Below, piece after piece: positions 1-9,532 of a DNA stretch of 44,736 bases. Source of the stretch: CAYVFC01 sp964450715 (lineage in GTDB: Bacteria > Myxococcota_A > Polyangia > Polyangiales > JAFGIB01). The notes beneath the pieces are model-generated. The model searched no databases, was not told the origin of the DNA, and was given only the letters and a program-made list of their open reading frames with translations. A program made the translations under genes and the position numbers. The stretch's first letter is position 1, and the number at the start of each line of letters is the position of its first letter. The stretch lies in contig CAYVFC010000060.1 in NCBI GenBank assembly GCA_964450715.1, positions 1 through 44,736 on the forward strand, read 5' to 3'.

Positions 1-94
1 CCGACCCCAAAAACCGCTGGCGTGGGGGCGGATGGCCACCGGGGCGGGCGGGCTTTGGCGCGCCCGCACCGTTGCATCGAACAAGGTGAGGGGG

Positions 95-1072
95 TTAGGG
101 AAAGACGAACCGCATCCAGGCCGGCATGAAGAGCAGGGCGAATATGAAAAGCGTCAGTATCGCGACCCGCTGCCTTCGACCGGATAGCTCGCCCGGATCG
201 GTCGGGGGATGCTCGATACGGGATAGGCGGGCCAGTATGGTGAGCAGTATCCACCAGGTCAGCCAGGGCAGGCCGGCCTGGAACTCGTTTTGCAGGGCAT
301 CTCCCCGCTTGCCCTCGGCATAGGCTGATAAACCATAGCCGAGGGCAATAAGTACGCCGAGCAGGGGGAGCAGGCGGCGCATCCGCCTGGAAAAGTCGAT
401 CTGTCTTCTGTCGAAGAGAGCATAGGCGATGTGGCCGCCATCTAGCTGCCCGATGGGCAGCAAGTTGATCATGGTGATCAGCAACCCGGCCCACCCGGCG
501 AAGGCGGTGCTAGAGAGCATGATGTCGTGACCCTCGGGGATGGGCCCTTTGAGCAGGTAGAGAAGTGCGACGTAGAGCAGCGAGCGGCCCTCGAGCAGGT
601 AGGGCTCGTCCGGCGGGATCGGTTGTACCGGAGACTCCACCATGCCGTAGATCAATACCGGGATCGCCACGACCAATCCGGCCAGCGGCCCGGACGCGCC
701 GATGTCCAGCAGGGCGTCCCGGCGCCGGATGCGGCCGCGCATGGCGATGATCGCGCCCATGGTGCCCAGCATGAAGACGGGCATGGGGATGAAGTAGGGG
801 GGCGAGGTCGGTACGCCATGCCGGCGGGCGGCCAGGTAGTGGCCGAATTCGTGGGCCAGCAGGATGGCCATCAGCGGGAACGAGAAGGGGACGCCGGCGG
901 CGAGATCCCGGATGCGGGTCGGGTCGACGCCCTCCATGATCGCACCGACATAGGCGGTAGATAGAAACGTCAACCCGATCAGCAGTAGTGGAATGGTCCA
1001 CCGCGGCCCGTGCGCATCCGGTCGGACGTAGGGCTGGCCTCTCTCGGCAGCCGGCTCCACGGTTTCGCTCAT
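95..1072 (-). CDS. Site-2 protease family (M50) membrane metalloprotease
   Basis: This 325-residue polytopic membrane protein carries the zinc-binding HEFGH motif at residues 74-78 and the distal NLLPIGQLDGGH motif at 203-214. Together these define the S2P/M50 intramembrane protease family, which cleaves substrates within the membrane. No PDZ domain is visible, which fits the compact M50 subgroup with extra helices. Hydrophobic segments lie near residues 27-45, 62-80, 95-110, 128-145, 190-210, 232-250 and at the C-terminus. The start codon overlaps the stop of the upstream SctL gene (ATGA), so the two are translationally coupled. That pairing is unusual for an M50 protease, and the substrate cannot be told from sequence. 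Confidence 0.9.
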   Translation of the reverse strand: MSETVEPAAERGQPYVRPDAHGPRWTIPLLLIGLTFLSTAYVGAIMEGVDPTRIRDLAAGVPFSFPLMAILLAHEFGHYLAARRHGVPTSPPYFIPMPVFMLGTMGAIIAMRGRIRRRDALLDIGASGPLAGLVVAIPVLIYGMVESPVQPIPPDEPYLLEGRSLLYVALLYLLKGPIPEGHDIMLSSTAFAGWAGLLITMINLLPIGQLDGGHIAYALFDRRQIDFSRRMRRLLPLLGVLIALGYGLSAYAEGKRGDALQNEFQAGLPWLTWWILLTILARLSRIEHPPTDPGELSGRRQRVAILTLFIFALLFMPAWMRFVFP

Positions 1073-1662
1073 TTTTCCAGCGCCCGCCCCAGCGCCTCGA
1101 TCTGGACCTCGATACGCGCATCAAACAGGCCGACGTCGGTTTCCAGCACGCAGCCGCCTTGTTCGATCGACTCGTCGGGCTCGATCGACGGCGCGCATTG
1201 TAGCCCCGCGTGTTCCTGCAGCGCGGACAGCGCCTGCCGCAGCGCTTCCTCGTCCGGAGGGCTCACCCGGATGCGGATGCGGCGCGCCAGCCGGGCGCGT
1301 TCCAGCAGCGGCGCCACTACCGAGACGATGCTCTCAGGGTGCACCCGCAGCTGCTCGCCCACGATACGCCGGGCCGCGGCCAACGCGATCTCCACCATCT
1401 GTTTCTCGGCCTCGGCCAGAGCCCGATCGCGGGCCGCTGCCGCGCGTGCGACGAGCGCGGCAGCCTCGGCGCGGCCCTGTCGCCGGCCCTGCTCGCGGGC
1501 CCGCTCGCGGATGCTCTCGGCTTGCTGCTCGGCCTGCTCGCGAAGGGCGCGCGCCTCGGACCGGGCGCGTTCCACGATACGGGCGGCCTCTTCCCGCGCG
1601 TCGCAGACCTCGGCCGGCAGGATGGCCGGGCCGGTTCTGTCCGCGCGAATGATGCGTGCCAC
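1069..1662 (-). CDS. sctL: Type III secretion stator protein SctL (HrpE/YscL/FliH family)
   Basis: The protein has 197 residues. The N-terminal half (about 20-95) is a long charged Ala/Arg/Glu-rich helix. The C-terminal domain ends in a GGCVLETDVGLFDARIEVQ-type segment typical of HrpE/YscL proteins. In that family SctL links the ATPase SctN to the cytoplasmic sorting platform of an injectisome, and FliH does the same for flagella. The VLET-x-G-x-DA signature favours the secretion branch over FliH. SctN and other injectisome genes are not in this window; they may lie beyond its left edge or elsewhere. It sits 16 bp after the small gene upstream and overlaps the M50 gene by 4 bp. Confidence 0.8.
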   Translation of the reverse strand: MARIIRADRTGPAILPAEVCDAREEAARIVERARSEARALREQAEQQAESIRERAREQGRRQGRAEAAALVARAAAARDRALAEAEKQMVEIALAAARRIVGEQLRVHPESIVSVVAPLLERARLARRIRIRVSPPDEEALRQALSALQEHAGLQCAPSIEPDESIEQGGCVLETDVGLFDARIEVQIEALGRALEK

Positions 1663-1678
1663 GGGTTCGAACCCTCCC

Positions 1679-2104
1679 TCAGCGGTCGCCGCCGTTTGGT
1701 CCGGCGGCCGGGGGCGCCGCCGCTCGCGCGGCTATTAGCCGTACCAGGGCCTTGATCCCGGGATCGGGCTCGAAGCCCGGCCTGGGCAGAGGCGCCGCCG
1801 CGATCCAGCGCCGTCCGGTTTCGCGGTCGACCTCGGTCGCCAGAAGCCTGAGCGCGCGCGGCGGCAGATCCGGAGCCCGGGGCAGGGGTGGGGTGAGGAG
1901 CGCGGCGATCTCCTTCACCCTCTGCCGGCGCTCATCGGGCTCGAGGCGCGCCAGCGCAACGGCCACGCGGCAGAGGTCTTCGGCGGCCGACGACACCAGC
2001 CCCTCGGCCGCGTTCTTGCCGCCGGGATCGTCGGCGACCGTTGCCGCCAGGGCAAATCCCTGTCGCGCCTGCTCGCTCCAAGCCATGTACCAGGTGGATA
2101 GCAT
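1679..2104 (-). CDS. Hypothetical protein upstream of sctL, possible SctK-like position
   Basis: This protein of about 141 residues is rich in Ala, Arg and Leu with no recognised motif. I chose the ATG at 2104 (MLSTWYMAW) because AGAAGGG lies just upstream; a longer GTG start at 2128 is possible. It precedes sctL by 16 bp on the same strand, the place often occupied by SctK in injectisome operons. Nothing in the sequence itself proves SctK identity. The C-terminus is Pro/Ala-rich and looks disordered. Confidence 0.6.
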   Translation of the reverse strand: MLSTWYMAWSEQARQGFALAATVADDPGGKNAAEGLVSSAAEDLCRVAVALARLEPDERRQRVKEIAALLTPPLPRAPDLPPRALRLLATEVDRETGRRWIAAAPLPRPGFEPDPGIKALVRLIAARAAAPPAAGPNGGDR

Positions 2105-2466
2105 AGCTCGCCCTTCTTTTCTCCCCACCCGTAAGCGTACAGGCCTGGGGCGAAGCGGCGGTCAAGGCGCCCGAAAAACCGAGTGCGCCCGCAGGGCCGG
2201 CGAGGAGTGTACCCACGTACATGACGAGCCGGCCCGAGGACGAAAGCCGGTTTTTCGGGATGGATTGGCCGCCGTCGTTTCTGCTACCGATTACGCCCCG
2301 AATGGCTACCCCACTCTTCCTTCCCTCGCCGGTGCTGCTATTCTTATCCCCGGTTGCTTCCGTCCCGGGCGCGGCCGTCCGCGGCCACGGGCCGTTGTCG
2401 CGGCAAAGGCGAGCGGGCCCCGGGGTAGGGCGTACGGCCACCGCTCCCCTTTGACGGAGGAGGTAG
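2105..2466. other. Intergenic region between divergent genes
   Basis: This stretch separates the minus-strand sctL group from the plus-strand phosphatase gene and should hold both promoters. I see no convincing -35/-10 pair and no convincing protein. The only clear signal is the GGAGGAGG ribosome binding site at about 2457-2464, just before the ATG at 2467. Confidence 0.4.
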
Positions 2467-3765
2467 ATGCCTGAAACCGCGCAAGTGAGCTACTGGCCCC
2501 TGACCGACGTGGGCAGGGTCCGCGACCACAACGAGGATGCGTTTCTGGTCGACGAGAAGATCAACCTTTTTATCGTGGCCGACGGCATGGGAGGGCACGC
2601 CGCGGGGGAGGTGGCCAGCAACGTCGCCGTACACGCTTTTCGCGGTTTTTTGCACGAGAACCGCGCGCTGCTGACCGAGTACGAGCAGGGGGTGGGCAAG
2701 ACCACGCGGCTGGACGTGCTGCGCATGATGGAGCAGGGGGTGCTGCGGGCCTGCAGCGCCGTGTATGCCGAGGCGCAGAAGGACCCGGCCAAGCGAGGCA
2801 TGGGCACGACCATGGTGGCGCTGATGGTCATCGGTACGCGCGGCTTCATCGCGCACGTGGGCGACTCGCGCATCTACATGATGCGCGGCAATGCCGTCTA
2901 CCAGATGACCAAGGACCACTCGCTGATCAACGAGCTGCTGGCGCGGGGCCGCATCAAGCTCGAGGAGGTCGACAAGCTCCAGTACAAGAACGCCATGACC
3001 CGGGCGGTGGGCGTTTACGAGAGCGTGGAGGCCGATACCCTGGACTTTGACGTGCTGGCCGGCGATCGCTACCTGCTCTGCTCCGACGGGCTCTGCAACT
3101 ACACCGAGGATAGCGACATCATGCGGGTTTTCGAGGAAAACCCGGTGGAGAAGGTCGCGCAGAAGTTCATCGATCTAGCCAATAGCGCCGGGGGGCAGGA
3201 CAATATCACCTCCATCGTGATCAAGGTGCCCGACCCGGCAGCGGGCCTGGATCGGCTGGCCGAGGAGGTCAACCTCAAGCTGGAAGCGCTGCAGGCCATG
3301 CCGCTGTTCCGCTATCTGAGCTACCAGGAGCTGGTGCGGGTGATGAACCTCACCGACGTGCGTACCTACGAGAAGGACGAGGAGGTGGTGCGCCAGGGCG
3401 AGCCGGGCGAGGAGATGTTCATCGTGCTCACCGGCCGCGTGCGCGTGCACACGGGCGAGGCGGTGATCGTGCGGCTGGGGCCCGGGCAGCACTTCGGCGA
3501 GATGGCGCTGGTCGACTCCGCGCCGCGCAGCGCCAGCGTCTCCAGCGACGAGCAGAGCAAGCTGCTGGTGATGAGACGCACCGAGTTCTACGACGTCGTC
3601 CGCAAGGACCACGACGTGGCGGTCAAGCTGCTCTGGTCCTTCCTCGGGGTGCTCAGCGAACGGTTGCGCAATACCTCGCAGGAGTTGGGCGACGCGCGCA
3701 AGCAGCTGGCGCTGGTCGACCTGCCCGAACAGGTGCTGGAGGACGAGGATATCGAAGAGGTGTGA
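2467..3765 (+). CDS. PP2C-type Ser/Thr phosphatase fused to a cyclic-nucleotide-binding domain
   Basis: The protein has 432 residues. The N-terminal PP2C domain (about 5-250) shows the metal-binding motifs: HNED at 21-24, DGMGGH at 39-44, HVGDSRIY, CSDGLCNYTEDSDI and GGQDNIT. The C-terminal part (about 280-400) is a cNMP-binding fold with the phosphate-binding-cassette-like stretch GEMALVDSAPRSASV. The fusion suggests a Mn/Mg-dependent protein phosphatase gated by cAMP, cGMP or a related ligand. The strong Shine-Dalgarno GGAGGAGG sets the start. It stands alone on the plus strand between two minus-strand groups. Ligand and target are unknown. Confidence 0.93.
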   Translation: MPETAQVSYWPLTDVGRVRDHNEDAFLVDEKINLFIVADGMGGHAAGEVASNVAVHAFRGFLHENRALLTEYEQGVGKTTRLDVLRMMEQGVLRACSAVYAEAQKDPAKRGMGTTMVALMVIGTRGFIAHVGDSRIYMMRGNAVYQMTKDHSLINELLARGRIKLEEVDKLQYKNAMTRAVGVYESVEADTLDFDVLAGDRYLLCSDGLCNYTEDSDIMRVFEENPVEKVAQKFIDLANSAGGQDNITSIVIKVPDPAAGLDRLAEEVNLKLEALQAMPLFRYLSYQELVRVMNLTDVRTYEKDEEVVRQGEPGEEMFIVLTGRVRVHTGEAVIVRLGPGQHFGEMALVDSAPRSASVSSDEQSKLLVMRRTEFYDVVRKDHDVAVKLLWSFLGVLSERLRNTSQELGDARKQLALVDLPEQVLEDEDIEEV

Positions 3766-3837
3766 GCGCCGGTACCAGAACCTCCCGGCGCCAGTACCCC
3801 TGTGACATCACCTCCCCCTGTGACATCGCCCCCCCCC

Positions 3838-3901
3838 GTCATTTCGAGCGCAGCGAGAAATCTCTTTACCGAGAGAGATCTCTCACTTCGTTCGAGATGA
3901 C
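3838..3901. repeat. REP-like palindromic repeat (GTCATTTCGAG family)
   Basis: The stretch begins GTCATTTCGAGCG and ends CGAGATGAC. Its centre carries inverted GAGAAATCTC / GAGATCTCTC segments, giving a long imperfect hairpin between the convergent phosphatase and RND genes. A relative of the same sequence lies at 15723-15789. Two direct copies of tgtgacatc precede it (about 3799-3836). It may act as a bidirectional terminator or mRNA stabiliser. Confidence 0.65.
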
Positions 3902-3936
3902 AGGCTGGCCTTCGTTCGAGATAAAAGCGCAGGACT

Positions 3937-6609
3937 TCACTTTTCGTCCGGCACAGCGCGTCGAATGAAGCGCGGGCGCAGGCGGATGAGCAGCGGCGGC
4001 AGCACGGTCAGGGCGGTGAAGCTGGCGATGAACATGGTCAGCCCGGTCAGCACGCCCAGGCGGATGACGGGGTTGAAGTTGCTGAAGATCAGCACGAAGA
4101 AGCCCAGCGCCACCGCGACCGCGTTGAAGATGATTGCCTTGCCGCTGGTCAGGTGGGTCTCCCGGGCCGCCGCCACCGGCTCCTTGCCCTGTCCGCTCTC
4201 CTTCCGGTAGCGGTTGATGAAGTGGATGGCGTAGTCGATCCCGCAACCCACCGCGGCGTTGGCCACCAGCGAGGTGCCCAGATCCAGCGGAATGCCGCTA
4301 AAGCCCATGATGGCGAAGTTGGCCAGCACCGTGACCACGATGGGGATGATGGAGAGGAAGCCGCCCACCAGGCTGCGGAAGATGAAGGTGCAGAGGATGA
4401 AAACGATCAGCACCGAAAAGGAAAGCGAGCGCATCTGCCCGGTGACCACCAGCTGGTCGACGGCGTAGGCGATGAAGTTCTCGCCCGAGAAGTGGTAGCG
4501 CGCACCCAGCATTTCGGGCTGCGGATTGCTCAGGCCCAGATTGAGCAGGATCCATTGCCCGGGGCTCGGCGCCGGGGCGGGCTTGCCGACCATCTCCGGC
4601 ATGTTCTTCTTCATCCAGGAGTCGATGTCCTGCTTGACCACGCCCATCATCTTCGATTGCCCGTTGCGCAGCTTGAAGGTGACCCGCACGCGCTGGTAGG
4701 CGGTATCCACGGTCTTCTTCAGGGAATCGCTGCTCATCGAGTACATGAACAGGCAGTTGGAGATCCCCTGCCGGGTATCGGGGATGACGTGGTAGGCCGG
4801 GTCGTCGTAGTGCAGCGCCATCCACATCTTTTTCAGGTAGTCGTTGACCGTGGTGGACTGGCCGACCAGGCCGGGGTGGCTTTTCTTTATGTGCTCGACC
4901 AGCTCGTCCAGCTTCTGCAAGCGCTCGGGCTCCTTCCAGTAGTCGGTTTCCTGCCCGTCTATGGTGACGTAGAAAAGAGCCGTGCCGCCGAAATTCTCCC
5001 GCAGGTAGTCCTGCGCTTGCCGGATCTCGCTGTCCTTGAGGAAGAAGTGGGTGATGTTGCTGGTGGCTTCGAGCTTGCTCGCCCCGTAGCCGCAGGCTGC
5101 GAGCGCAGCCACCGCCAGCAGGCCCACCAGCGCCTTGCGCCCGGTGACAAAGGCGGAGACCCTGGTGAGCACCGCGCCCAGCGGGCCGCGCGCCGGATCG
5201 TGCTCTTCGCCCGAGGTGCCGAAGCTGTCCTTCTCTGCCGCCCCCTTGCGGTCGAACCAGACCGCCAGCACAGCCGGGGCGAAGGTCACGCTGATGCCCA
5301 GGCAAGCCAGGGCGCCGAAGGCGCTCAGGTAGCCGAAGTCCCGGATGGGGATCACCGAGCTGGTTGATAGAGAGAAGAAACCTCCCACCGTGGTTAGCCC
5401 TGCCATCACCACCGCCAGCCCCACCTTGTCCATGCTGTCCAGGATGGCCTGGCGGTTGGGCACCCCGGCCCGCCGCTCCTCGAAGTAGTGGTGCACCACG
5501 TGGATGGTGTAGGCGCTTCCCACGGCGGTGATCAGCGTGGGGATGGCGCTGGTGATCACGGTCAGCGGCTTGTTGAGAATGGTCGACAATCCCACGGTCC
5601 AGACGGTACCCAGCGATACGGTGATGAAGGGCAGGGCCACCCCTACGCCGTTGCGGAAGCTGATGGTCAGCACTACCAGCACCACCAGCATGACGAAGGG
5701 GACCAGCCGCATGAGGTCGTTGAGCAGGTAGCGGCCCAGCCAGACGGAGAGAAAGGGGAAACCGCCGGTCTGGAAGCGCAGGCCGTCATCTGGCTTGTCC
5801 ATGCTGGCGAGCTTCTCGTCGATCAGGTCCTGCAGCTTCTCCGAGAACTCGATGCCCACCCCTTCCGGTAAAAAGGCGTAGATGGCCGCGGACTTGATCT
5901 TGCCGTCCTTGGGGTCGGGCGGGCTGATCACCTGGTTCCGGTAGAAGTCCCAGGACTCGACTAGCTTGCGGACCCGGTCCGCCTCGGCCTGGGTCTTCGG
6001 TTTCTCTTCCCACAGCTTCTGGATTTTTAGCGCGTGCTCTACCTCGCCCTCTGAGTCCGCCGGCGGGGTCTTCTCGTCGTAGATGACGTCGGTGTTGGCC
6101 AGGCTGAGGACGTCGTCCAGGTGAAGCTTGCGGGGCGCCTTGCAGACCCAGAGCTTGTGGTAGTTCTGCAGGTCGGCCGGGATGGGGGCCTGGTTGACCT
6201 TCTCGATCTGTTCCTCAGTGCAGGGGACGCGCTCCGAGCGATTCTTGAGTATCTCGCCCCCCTGCTCGGGCTTGACCCACATGGCGTACTCGTAGGGGGC
6301 CTCGACTTCCAGGTCGCGGAGCCAGTCGGTGAGCTCGTCGATAACCGCGAGCGCTTGCGGGTTGAAGATGTCCCCGTGGGGCCCGTCCGGCTCGACCGAT
6401 ATGCCGATGATCTCCACCGACTCTCCGCCGAAGACCTGCAGAGAGCGGTAGAACTGTTGCTGGTCGTAGTGCTGCTCGGGGAGGAAGTTCTTGATCTCGT
6501 TGTCGATGCGGACGTCTTTCAGCTGCGCGCCGAAGAAGACGCTGGCGGCCAGCGCGATGGCGATGGTCAGCCACGGCCACTTGATAGCGATCGAGGTCAA
6601 TGTGCGCAT
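3937..6609 (-). CDS. RND/MMPL-family exporter
   Basis: This 890-residue transporter has the RND layout: one N-terminal helix (about 12-30), a large periplasmic loop, a block of five helices (about 300-470) with a sterol-sensing-like region, a second helix with another periplasmic loop (about 500-700), and a final block of five helices (about 720-870). This architecture matches the hydrophobe/amphiphile efflux-3 and MMPL group, which moves lipids or hydrophobic compounds. The ATG is preceded by AAGGG with good spacing. No membrane fusion protein or outer-membrane channel gene is adjacent. The substrate cannot be inferred. Confidence 0.88.
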   Translation of the reverse strand: MRTLTSIAIKWPWLTIAIALAASVFFGAQLKDVRIDNEIKNFLPEQHYDQQQFYRSLQVFGGESVEIIGISVEPDGPHGDIFNPQALAVIDELTDWLRDLEVEAPYEYAMWVKPEQGGEILKNRSERVPCTEEQIEKVNQAPIPADLQNYHKLWVCKAPRKLHLDDVLSLANTDVIYDEKTPPADSEGEVEHALKIQKLWEEKPKTQAEADRVRKLVESWDFYRNQVISPPDPKDGKIKSAAIYAFLPEGVGIEFSEKLQDLIDEKLASMDKPDDGLRFQTGGFPFLSVWLGRYLLNDLMRLVPFVMLVVLVVLTISFRNGVGVALPFITVSLGTVWTVGLSTILNKPLTVITSAIPTLITAVGSAYTIHVVHHYFEERRAGVPNRQAILDSMDKVGLAVVMAGLTTVGGFFSLSTSSVIPIRDFGYLSAFGALACLGISVTFAPAVLAVWFDRKGAAEKDSFGTSGEEHDPARGPLGAVLTRVSAFVTGRKALVGLLAVAALAACGYGASKLEATSNITHFFLKDSEIRQAQDYLRENFGGTALFYVTIDGQETDYWKEPERLQKLDELVEHIKKSHPGLVGQSTTVNDYLKKMWMALHYDDPAYHVIPDTRQGISNCLFMYSMSSDSLKKTVDTAYQRVRVTFKLRNGQSKMMGVVKQDIDSWMKKNMPEMVGKPAPAPSPGQWILLNLGLSNPQPEMLGARYHFSGENFIAYAVDQLVVTGQMRSLSFSVLIVFILCTFIFRSLVGGFLSIIPIVVTVLANFAIMGFSGIPLDLGTSLVANAAVGCGIDYAIHFINRYRKESGQGKEPVAAARETHLTSGKAIIFNAVAVALGFFVLIFSNFNPVIRLGVLTGLTMFIASFTALTVLPPLLIRLRPRFIRRAVPDEK

Positions 6610-6937
6610 GAACGATACCCTTGCTGTCGACGCCTACGCGGTGGGACGGCGGGGGCGCCCGCTGGTCCGCTGGCGGTGAGAGCTATCAACAAGAAGACCG
6701 CGGCCGACCGATCGTCCGACGACGTGGTTTCGAGGCCTGATCTAGCCAAAGCCGGCAGAGTCTAGCCGCAATTTATGGGCTTGTCAGCTTCTAGCCGCCG
6801 AGCGTGACCGATCGAACCGTCCGGCGACAATTCGGTAGTCGAACGGCGGGCATTTTTTCGGTTCGGCAGGGCGGTTTTTCCGGGAGCGGCAGCGGTTTTT
6901 TGCCTGCCGCGAGTTTCCGCCCGACCGGTTCTGCGGT
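6610..6937. other. Divergent intergenic region with hairpin
   Basis: This region separates the divergent RND and spermidine-synthase-like genes. It holds several G/C-rich segments followed by T runs and one clear hairpin, GCGGCAG / CTGCCGC, at 6886-6910 with a T-rich loop. I see no credible gene and no confident promoter. Confidence 0.4.
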
Positions 6938-9415
6938 ATGGCCCCCCATACGAATCGAGCGTACGGTCCCGCCTCCGGCCGGACGGTCGCGAACCAGTGC
7001 CACCCCATTACGGCTCTTGCCGGCGGACGCGCGTTGACCGGGCATCTTTACAAGTACGTCCTCATCGGTTGCCTGTCGTGCTCGCTGTTGATGTACGAGG
7101 TGCTGCTGATCCGCATCTGCTCGCTGCGCCTGGCCTTTCATTTCGGGTTTCTGGTCATCAGCAACTGCCTGCTCGCTTTTGGCGCCAGCGGAACGTTGAT
7201 CACCTTGAAGCAGGCGCGCTTCCGGGCCGACGCGCGGCTCTGGCTGGGCCGCTTCTCCTTCGCTTACCTGATCTCGCTGGCCGGGACCTATCTTTTCCTC
7301 TGCACCTACCCGGTAGCCGCCTCGGTCCTGGGACTGCTGACGCTCTCGGACCCACGCCAGCTGCTGCACTTCACCTTCTTCAACCTGGTGGCGTCGGTGC
7401 CCTTTTTCCTCGGGGGGACGGTGGTTGGAATGCTGCTGACCTTCAGCGGCGAGCAGGTCAACCGCCTCTACTTCGTCGACCTGGTGGGCGCCGCCCTGGG
7501 ATGCCTGCTCGCCCCGGCCGCGCTGGCGGCCTTCGGCGCCGGAGGCAGCCTGGTGGCGCTGTTCCTGCTCGCGCTGGCGGGCAGCCTGGGCGCGATGCAG
7601 CCGCCGCGGCGCAAGCCGGTGCTGGTAGCAGCCGCGCTACTGGCCCTGTCCGGACTCTGGTTGATGCCGCGCCTGGATCGGCTGCTACCGGTTCGGGGGC
7701 GCCTCGTCATCGAGCTCACCTCCATGCTGTCCATCGACCAGTCCGCGGGCGGCGCCCATACCAAGTGGACGGCGACCAGTCGCATCGATCTGTTGCCGGT
7801 GACCGCGCCGGGAGAGATCTTTGGGCGAGGGGCCAACCGGGAAGGGTTGCCGCCCGTTCCCGAGATGCGGCCCATCGTGCAGGACGCCAACGCCGGAACG
7901 GTGATGGTCAACTTCAGCGACCACCCCGAGGCGCTGGAGGTCGTGCGCAACTCCCTGTACTCGGCGGCCGTACGGCTGAAAGAGCGCCCGCGCGTCTTCA
8001 TTATCGGGGTGGGCGGCGGCAACGACGTCTGGGCCGCCTACGCGGCCGGGGCCAGCCGCGTCAAGGCGGTAGAGCTGAACGAGCCCATCCTCGACATCCA
8101 TCGACGGATCTATCCCCACTTCTCCCGCGCGCTCACGCGCGATCCGCGCATCGAGCTGGTGGCGGACGAGGGGCGCAGCGCGCTGATGCACGACACCGGC
8201 ACTTACGACGTCATCCAGCTGACCGGCGTGGATACCTGGACCGGTCTCAAGTCCGGGGCCTATGTGCTGGCCGAGAACTACCTTTACACGCGCGAGGCGC
8301 TCGGGAGCATGTTCGATCGCCTGGCCGAGGACGGCATCGTGCAGATCACCCGCATGTCCAAGGAGATGGAGGCTCTGCGCATGGTCTCCAACTTCTGGGC
8401 GGCCTTTCCGCGGCCGGCGCTGGACCGTTTTCCGCAATCGGTCATGGCCATTCGCACCGGCGACGACATCACCGCCTTTCTGGCCAAGCCCGCGGGCTTC
8501 ACCCAGGAGGAGATCGCCTCGATGCTCGCTTTCGTGGGGCGCAACGCCATCACGCCGGTCTACATCCCCGGGCAGCGGTACCGCAACGAGGTCGCGGAAT
8601 ATATCCGCACGCCTTACAAGAACGCCTACGCCCTGCGCTATCCGCGCAACATCACGGCCACTACCGACGACCGACCCTACTTTTTCAACTTCACGCGCTG
8701 GAGCCAGCCCTGGGCTAGCCGTAAGCTGGTCGGCGAACCGTCGAGCGTCTCCCAGGGCAACCCCTTCTTCCTGCTGGTGCAGCTGGGCCTCAGTCTGGCC
8801 TTGAGCCTGCTCCTGATCGTGCTGCCGCTGGTCGGGCGGACCGGGCTGGAGCGGCGGGGTGCGCTACGGCTTTTCGCCTACTTCGCCGGGGTCGGCCTGG
8901 GCTTCATCATGATCGAGGTGGGCATGATCCAGAAGCTCACGGTGTTCCTGGGCCATCCCCTCTACTCGATCACCGTGACCTTGGCCGGTCTGCTCTTCTT
9001 CGCCGGGCTGGGCAGCCTGCTGTCGACCGGTTGGCGCCGGAAGGTGTGGCTCGTGCCGCTCGCCCTGACGGTTTTTATGGTTCTATTCTATCTGAGCTGG
9101 CCCCTGGCGTTCGAATCGCTGATCACGCTGTCTCTGCCCGTGCGTATCGCCGCGGCACTGGCGGTACTGGCTCCGGCGGGGCTGATCCTGGGCGTGCCCT
9201 TCGCCTACGGCCTGCGGCTGGCCGGCCACCACAATCCCTCGCTGGTACCCTGGGCCTGGGCCATCAACGGCTGCTTCAGCGTGCTGGGTTCCATCGCGAC
9301 GGTCATCGTCTCCATGACGCTGGGCTTCTACCTCACCCTGGCGCTGGCCGTGGCCGTTTACTTGATCTGCTTCTCGGCCGTCTTGCCGTTGATGCGGGAC
9401 TACGCCGGGTCTTGA
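6938..9415 (+). CDS. Membrane-embedded spermidine synthase-like protein (aminopropyl/methyltransferase fold)
   Basis: This is a protein of about 825 residues with three parts. The N-terminus has seven or so membrane helices (about 38-260). A central Rossmann domain contains VGGGND and AVELNEP, the SAM/dcSAM-binding signatures of the spermidine synthase family. The C-terminus has six or seven more helices (about 600-820). Such membrane-bound spermidine-synthase-like proteins are widespread, but few have a proven reaction. The ATG at 6938 lacks a clear ribosome binding site; a TTG in frame at 7034 just before the first helix is a plausible true start. It is a single gene, divergent from the RND exporter. 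Confidence 0.85.
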   Translation: MAPHTNRAYGPASGRTVANQCHPITALAGGRALTGHLYKYVLIGCLSCSLLMYEVLLIRICSLRLAFHFGFLVISNCLLAFGASGTLITLKQARFRADARLWLGRFSFAYLISLAGTYLFLCTYPVAASVLGLLTLSDPRQLLHFTFFNLVASVPFFLGGTVVGMLLTFSGEQVNRLYFVDLVGAALGCLLAPAALAAFGAGGSLVALFLLALAGSLGAMQPPRRKPVLVAAALLALSGLWLMPRLDRLLPVRGRLVIELTSMLSIDQSAGGAHTKWTATSRIDLLPVTAPGEIFGRGANREGLPPVPEMRPIVQDANAGTVMVNFSDHPEALEVVRNSLYSAAVRLKERPRVFIIGVGGGNDVWAAYAAGASRVKAVELNEPILDIHRRIYPHFSRALTRDPRIELVADEGRSALMHDTGTYDVIQLTGVDTWTGLKSGAYVLAENYLYTREALGSMFDRLAEDGIVQITRMSKEMEALRMVSNFWAAFPRPALDRFPQSVMAIRTGDDITAFLAKPAGFTQEEIASMLAFVGRNAITPVYIPGQRYRNEVAEYIRTPYKNAYALRYPRNITATTDDRPYFFNFTRWSQPWASRKLVGEPSSVSQGNPFFLLVQLGLSLALSLLLIVLPLVGRTGLERRGALRLFAYFAGVGLGFIMIEVGMIQKLTVFLGHPLYSITVTLAGLLFFAGLGSLLSTGWRRKVWLVPLALTVFMVLFYLSWPLAFESLITLSLPVRIAAALAVLAPAGLILGVPFAYGLRLAGHHNPSLVPWAWAINGCFSVLGSIATVIVSMTLGFYLTLALAVAVYLICFSAVLPLMRDYAGS

Positions 9416-9532
9416 CCGAACTTTGCGCCGGGGTTTCCTTCTGGTAGCCTGTAGGCTACGTCGGCTCGGTGCGGTACGCTCCGCGTCGATGCAGGGAAAC
9501 GAATCGCTGTACCGCGCCGGGGAGCCAAGGCC

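Noticed and set aside
6938..9415. True spermidine synthase
   Set aside because: The central domain has the fold signatures, but the flanking membrane helices and lack of polyamine gene neighbours make the classical reaction doubtful, so I named it only as spermidine-synthase-like.
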